From contig JAFYGD010000110.1 in NCBI GenBank assembly GCA_017543415.1, positions 1 through 8,243 of the forward strand: DNA of 8,243 nucleotides, given 5' to 3'. This document shows positions 5,173-8,243 of this stretch, piece by piece; position 1 is the stretch's first letter; every line of letters begins with the position of its first letter. Under the pieces are notes generated by a model. It did not search any database and was not told the DNA's origin. It was given only the letters and a program-made list of their open reading frames with translations. The position numbers were made by a program, and so were the translations under genes. The DNA comes from Eubacterium sp. GTDB taxonomy: Bacteria; Bacillota; Clostridia; Oscillospirales; Acutalibacteraceae.

Positions 5173-6384
5173 ATGCTTTTTACAATCAAAAAATGCTGGT
5201 ACAGGATTTACCAAAGAGTATTTATGATTGCAATGTGCGCTATGGACTGGTCCGAGCCTGAGCTTCTTGAGGGCGCGGGTTCAATCTTAAAGCTTCCCGA
5301 GTTTATCAAGGGCAAGGGACTTAAGAAGGTTCTTGTTGTTACGGATAAAGGCCTTATGGGGCTTCATCTTCTTGACCCGCTTTTTGAAAAGCTTACCGAA
5401 ACGGGCATTGAATACGTTGTTTATGACGGCGTTCAGCCTAATCCGACCATTCCAAACATTGAAGAGTGCAGACAGATGTATCTTGATAACGGCTGTCAGG
5501 GCATTATCGCCTTCGGCGGCGGTTCGCCCATGGACTGTGCAAAGGCTGCTGCGGCAAGAGTTGTTAAGCCGAAACAGCCTGTACGCAAAATGCGCGGTTA
5601 TCTTAAGGTGCTGCATAAGCTGCCTCCGTTCTTTGCCGTTCCCACTACTGCGGGTACAGGCTCTGAAACAACTGTTGCTGCCGTTGTAACCGACCCTGAA
5701 ACGCATGAGAAAAACGCTATTAACGACCCGTCACTTCGTCCGAAATACGCGGTGCTTGACCCGGAACTTACCGTAGGTTTGCCGCCGCACATCACATCGA
5801 CAACGGGTATGGACGCGCTTACTCACGCCGTTGAATCCTATATCGGTAAAAGCAACGTTAAATCTACTATCAAGTATGCGGAGGACGCTACCAAATTAAT
5901 TCATGATAATCTGGAAAAGGCTTACGCAGACGGAAAGGATATCGAAGCAAGGAAGAATATGCTCAAGGGCTCATACCTTGCGGGCTGTGCGTTTACCCGC
6001 GGCTTCGTAGGCTATGTTCACGCCATTGCGCATAACCTCGGCGGACTTTACGGAACGCCGCACGGCCTTGCAAATGCCGTAATTCTTCCATATGTGCTTG
6101 AATGGTACGGCGACGCCGCCTATCCTCAGCTTGCAAAGCTTGCGGATATTATGGGCGTAACCGAGCCTTCAATGTCCGTTGCCGAAAAGGGCAAGGCTTT
6201 CATCGCCGAGGTAAGGCGTATGAACGCAGCTATGAATATCCCCGATAAATTTGATTTTATCAAGGAAGAGGATATGCAGACCCTTGTTTCGCCTGCGCTT
6301 AAGGAGGGTAACCCCGGTTATCCCGTTCCCAAAATTATGCAGCCTGCTGACTGCGAAGCGGTAATCCGTAAATTTATGGCATAA
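5173..6384 (+). CDS. Iron-containing (group III) alcohol dehydrogenase
   Basis: This 403-residue cytoplasmic NAD(P)-dependent oxidoreductase interconverts alcohols and aldehydes or ketones, probably disposing of reducing equivalents in fermentation. The N-terminal nucleotide-binding domain carries GGGSPMD (115-121) and PTTAGTGSE (157-165). The helical C-terminal domain supplies the metal ligands D214 and H218 (TGMDALTHAVES), H283 (YVHAIAH) and H297 (YGTPHGLANA), all present. The first 35 residues (MLFTIKKCWYRIYQ to DWSEPELLEG) extend the usual N-terminus. They match a Firmicutes subgroup I recall and are moderately hydrophobic, but do not form a clean signal peptide. The ATG at 5173 is supported by AAAGGAG (5159-5165) 7 bases upstream. 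The gene is monocistronic, with its own -10 and a strong terminator. Exact substrate (ethanol, butanol, propanediol, lactaldehyde or other) cannot be told from sequence. Confidence 0.92.
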   Translation: MLFTIKKCWYRIYQRVFMIAMCAMDWSEPELLEGAGSILKLPEFIKGKGLKKVLVVTDKGLMGLHLLDPLFEKLTETGIEYVVYDGVQPNPTIPNIEECRQMYLDNGCQGIIAFGGGSPMDCAKAAAARVVKPKQPVRKMRGYLKVLHKLPPFFAVPTTAGTGSETTVAAVVTDPETHEKNAINDPSLRPKYAVLDPELTVGLPPHITSTTGMDALTHAVESYIGKSNVKSTIKYAEDATKLIHDNLEKAYADGKDIEARKNMLKGSYLAGCAFTRGFVGYVHAIAHNLGGLYGTPHGLANAVILPYVLEWYGDAAYPQLAKLADIMGVTEPSMSVAEKGKAFIAEVRRMNAAMNIPDKFDFIKEEDMQTLVSPALKEGNPGYPVPKIMQPADCEAVIRKFMA

Positions 6385-6393
6385 AAAAATATT

Positions 6394-6422
6394 AAAGGAA
6401 GAGCAAAAGCTCTTCCTTTTTT
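6394..6422 (+). terminator. Strong intrinsic terminator after the alcohol dehydrogenase
   Basis: AAAGGAAGAGC (6394-6404) pairs perfectly over 11 bp with GCTCTTCCTTT (6409-6419) around an AAAA loop and ends in a T-run through 6422. It isolates the dehydrogenase from the beta-galactosidase gene; its T-run directly abuts the next -35 at 6424. Confidence 0.92.
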
Positions 6423-6423
6423 A

Positions 6424-6452
6424 TTGACGAAAAGATATTTTTATAATAAAAT
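6424..6452 (+). promoter_or_regulatory. Promoter of the beta-galactosidase gene
   Basis: TTGACG (6424-6429), a 17-bp spacer and TAAAAT (6447-6452) fit sigma-A, with a start near 6459 and a very short leader of about 10 bases. Two consensus TATAAT hexamers (6442-6447 and 6452-6457) also overlap here, but at 12 and 22 bp from the -35. ATATTTT (6435-6441) and AAAATAT (6448-6454) form a 7-bp inverted repeat across the spacer and -10, a possible operator, though made only of A and T. Confidence 0.5.
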
Positions 6453-6468
6453 ATAATCGGTGATGAAA

Positions 6469-8243
6469 ATGAAATATAATATCAAAACAGACAACTATAA
6501 AACCTTTTCTGTTTACAAGGATAATGTGCTTAAACCGAGAGCGTATTTTATTCCTTTTAAAAGCGGTAAAAAAATGCTCAAAACCGATATAAGAACGGAA
6601 CGCTATAATTCCGATATGGTAACCATTCTTTCGGGCGAGTGGGATTTTAAATATTACCAAAAGGTAAGCGAAATGCCCTCTGAAATTGATACCGAAAGTA
6701 TTGATTTTGATAAGGTAACGGTTCCTTCCTGCTGGCAGTTTACGGGTTATGAGCCGCCCGTTTATATCAATGCCCGCTATGAATTCAAGCCCAATCCGCC
6801 GAAGTTTCCGGAGGATTGTTCCGTTGGCGTTTACCGCCGCTTTTTCAACGCAAAAAAAGGCAAAAACCATATTTTAACCTTCCTCGGCGTTGCAGGTGCG
6901 CTTGACGTTTTCGTTAACGGAAAGTATGTCGGCTACAGTGAGGGCAGCCATAACACAAGCGAATTTGAACTCAATGAGTTTTTGATTGACGGCGAAAACG
7001 AGCTTGTTGCCGTTGTGCATAAATTTTCAAACGGAACCTATCTTGAATGTCAGGATATGTTCCGCAATAACGGTATTTTCCGCGATGTGCTTTTAACTGC
7101 AACGGGGGAAAACTCCATTTATGATTTTGAGGTTAAAACCGAATATAAAGACGGTAAATACGATTTAACCGTTCTTCCTTCGTTAAAACTGAGCAGCGAA
7201 TGTGAATTCAGCGCTGCGATTATTGAAAAGGAGCTTTCAAAAACCGTTAACGTCAGCCCTGAAAAGATTGAAAAAATCTCGTTTACAGACCTTGAGGTTG
7301 ACGAATGGTCTGCTGAAATCCCCAATCTTTACACTCTTATTATAACTCTTTCAAAGGAGGGCAAAATAACCGAGTGTATCAGAAAAAGAATAGGCTTTAA
7401 GCATATTGAAATAAAAGGAAACGAATTCTTTTTCAACAACGAAAAGGTTAAAATGCTCGGCGTAAACCACCACGATACAAATCCGAAGAAGGGCTACGCC
7501 ATGAGCCTTGAGGATATGGAACGCGATGTTAAGCTGTTCAAGGAATATAACGTTAACTGCGTTCGTACCTCTCACTATCCTCCTGACCCTGCCTTCCTTG
7601 ATTTCTGCGATGAATACGGCGTTTATGTTGTTGATGAGGCGGATATTGAAACCCACGGCTGCGGTGAAGCAGTACGCCAGGGCGCCTGCTCCCACAATCC
7701 TGCGTGGCAGGGACATTACTGGGACAGGGTATACCGCATGTTTGAACGCGATAAAAACCACCCTTCAATTACAATGTGGTCGCTCGGAAACGAGGCATGG
7801 GGCTATAAAAATCAGGACTATTGCTATGAGCAGCTCAAAAAGCTCAGCTCTATACCAATTCACTATGAAGGCGTAATACATACAAGGCGCTTTGCCTATG
7901 ACGTAATATCCCAGATGTACCCCTGGCAGGGCAAGTACAGAAAGGTTGCCGAAGGTAAAGGACTTTCCAAAAAATGGTATGAAAAGCCCTATTTCCTCTG
8001 TGAATACGCCCACGCTATGGGGCTCGGTGCAGGCGAGCTTGAAACCTATGTAAGCACCTTCCTTTCAGCCGATAACCTTATGGGCGGCTGTATCTGGGAA
8101 TTTGCAGACCACGCCGTATATCATGAGGACGGGAAATTTAAATACACTTACGGCGGTGACCACGGCGAGGTAAGGCACGACGGTAACTTTTGCGTTGACG
8201 GGCTTTTCTTCCCTGACAGAACTCCTCACTCCGGCGCGCTTCA
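6469..8243 (+). CDS. GH2 beta-galactosidase (LacZ-type), 3' end cut by the window
   Basis: The first 591 residues of a LacZ-type GH2 enzyme are present; relatives run about 1000. It would hydrolyse terminal beta-galactosides such as lactose or glycan fragments. The N-terminal jelly-roll domain spans about 45-210 (LSGEWDFKYY, VPSCWQFTGYEPPVY, NNGIFRDVLL), then an Ig-like linker domain to about 307 and the TIM barrel from about 308 on. Barrel motifs are GVNHHDTNP (331-339), VRTSHYPPDP, VVDEADIETHG with metal ligands E394 and H396, WSLGNEAWG with acid/base E442, and LCEYAHAMG with nucleophile E512. FCVDGLFFPDRTPH appears near the cut. There is no signal peptide, so it acts in the cytoplasm and needs sugar uptake. 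ATG 6469 is preferred over ATG 6463 because GGTGA (6459-6463) is spaced 5 bases from it. After the nucleophile the sequence is AMGLGAG rather than the common AMGNGPG or AMGNSLG. Confidence 0.9.
   Translation, partial: MKYNIKTDNYKTFSVYKDNVLKPRAYFIPFKSGKKMLKTDIRTERYNSDMVTILSGEWDFKYYQKVSEMPSEIDTESIDFDKVTVPSCWQFTGYEPPVYINARYEFKPNPPKFPEDCSVGVYRRFFNAKKGKNHILTFLGVAGALDVFVNGKYVGYSEGSHNTSEFELNEFLIDGENELVAVVHKFSNGTYLECQDMFRNNGIFRDVLLTATGENSIYDFEVKTEYKDGKYDLTVLPSLKLSSECEFSAAIIEKELSKTVNVSPEKIEKISFTDLEVDEWSAEIPNLYTLIITLSKEGKITECIRKRIGFKHIEIKGNEFFFNNEKVKMLGVNHHDTNPKKGYAMSLEDMERDVKLFKEYNVNCVRTSHYPPDPAFLDFCDEYGVYVVDEADIETHGCGEAVRQGACSHNPAWQGHYWDRVYRMFERDKNHPSITMWSLGNEAWGYKNQDYCYEQLKKLSSIPIHYEGVIHTRRFAYDVISQMYPWQGKYRKVAEGKGLSKKWYEKPYFLCEYAHAMGLGAGELETYVSTFLSADNLMGGCIWEFADHAVYHEDGKFKYTYGGDHGEVRHDGNFCVDGLFFPDRTPHSGAL

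Noticed and set aside
6421..6870. Long minus-strand open frame antisense to the start of the beta-galactosidase gene
   Set aside because: It lies wholly opposite a clear GH2 coding frame, has no recognisable domain, and begins inside the dehydrogenase terminator on its far side; it is a shadow frame.
7351..7761. Minus-strand open frames within the GH2 barrel region
   Set aside because: The plus strand encodes catalytic GH2 motifs through this region; the antisense frames show no family features.
1..8243. CRISPR array, tRNA, rRNA, insertion sequence, toxin-antitoxin, retron or defence genes
   Set aside because: I looked for repeats, cloverleaf arms, transposase or reverse-transcriptase motifs and small paired ORFs and saw none; all longer frames are explained by the listed genes.

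Overview
The window looks like ordinary chromosome from a low-to-moderate GC Gram-positive anaerobe, most likely Clostridia and plausibly a gut Oscillospiraceae/Ruminococcaceae-type organism. The main reasons are the yaaQ-holB-ricT gene order (the Firmicutes tmk-yaaQ-yaaR-holB-yaaT neighbourhood), a clostridial 2[4Fe-4S] ferredoxin, a secreted Lys/Tyr-rich FN3 plus transglutaminase-like protein, and a Firmicutes-type Fe-dependent alcohol dehydrogenase. Intergenic DNA is very AT-rich with recognisable sigma-A promoters. No tRNA, rRNA, CRISPR array, insertion sequence or phage gene is visible. No gene-free stretch exceeds about 145 bases.

Left part (1-2546): an AT-rich leader with a promoter is followed by three tightly packed plus-strand housekeeping genes: a YaaQ/DarA-family cyclic-di-AMP receptor-like protein, the DNA polymerase III delta' subunit (HolB), and the PSP1-domain protein RicT (YaaT). 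A small ferredoxin follows with its own promoter and a strong intrinsic terminator. The theme is signalling, replisome loading and Fe-S chemistry. yaaR, present between yaaQ and holB in Bacillus, is absent.

Middle (2561-5059): a secreted protein with two FN3 domains and a C-terminal Cys-His-Asp transglutaminase-like domain starts directly behind the ferredoxin terminator. It converges on a minus-strand, apparently cytoplasmic protein with the sialidase six-bladed propeller signature (Asp boxes). By eye, most sialidase catalytic residues are replaced in that protein. The two genes share one hairpin that can serve as a two-way terminator.

Right part (5060-8243): a divergent promoter region with a perfect 7-bp-arm palindrome separates the sialidase-like gene from an iron-containing alcohol dehydrogenase, which ends in a strong terminator. 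A GH2 beta-galactosidase with its own promoter then runs off the window end. The sialidase-like protein and the beta-galactosidase suggest intracellular handling of host- or diet-derived glycans, but each gene appears to be its own transcription unit, so co-function is only inferred.

I see no clearly new multi-gene system. The most interesting items are the dismantled active site of the sialidase-like protein, the altered ligand pocket of the YaaQ-family protein, the terminator that abuts the start of the secreted protein gene, and the palindromic divergent promoter region.
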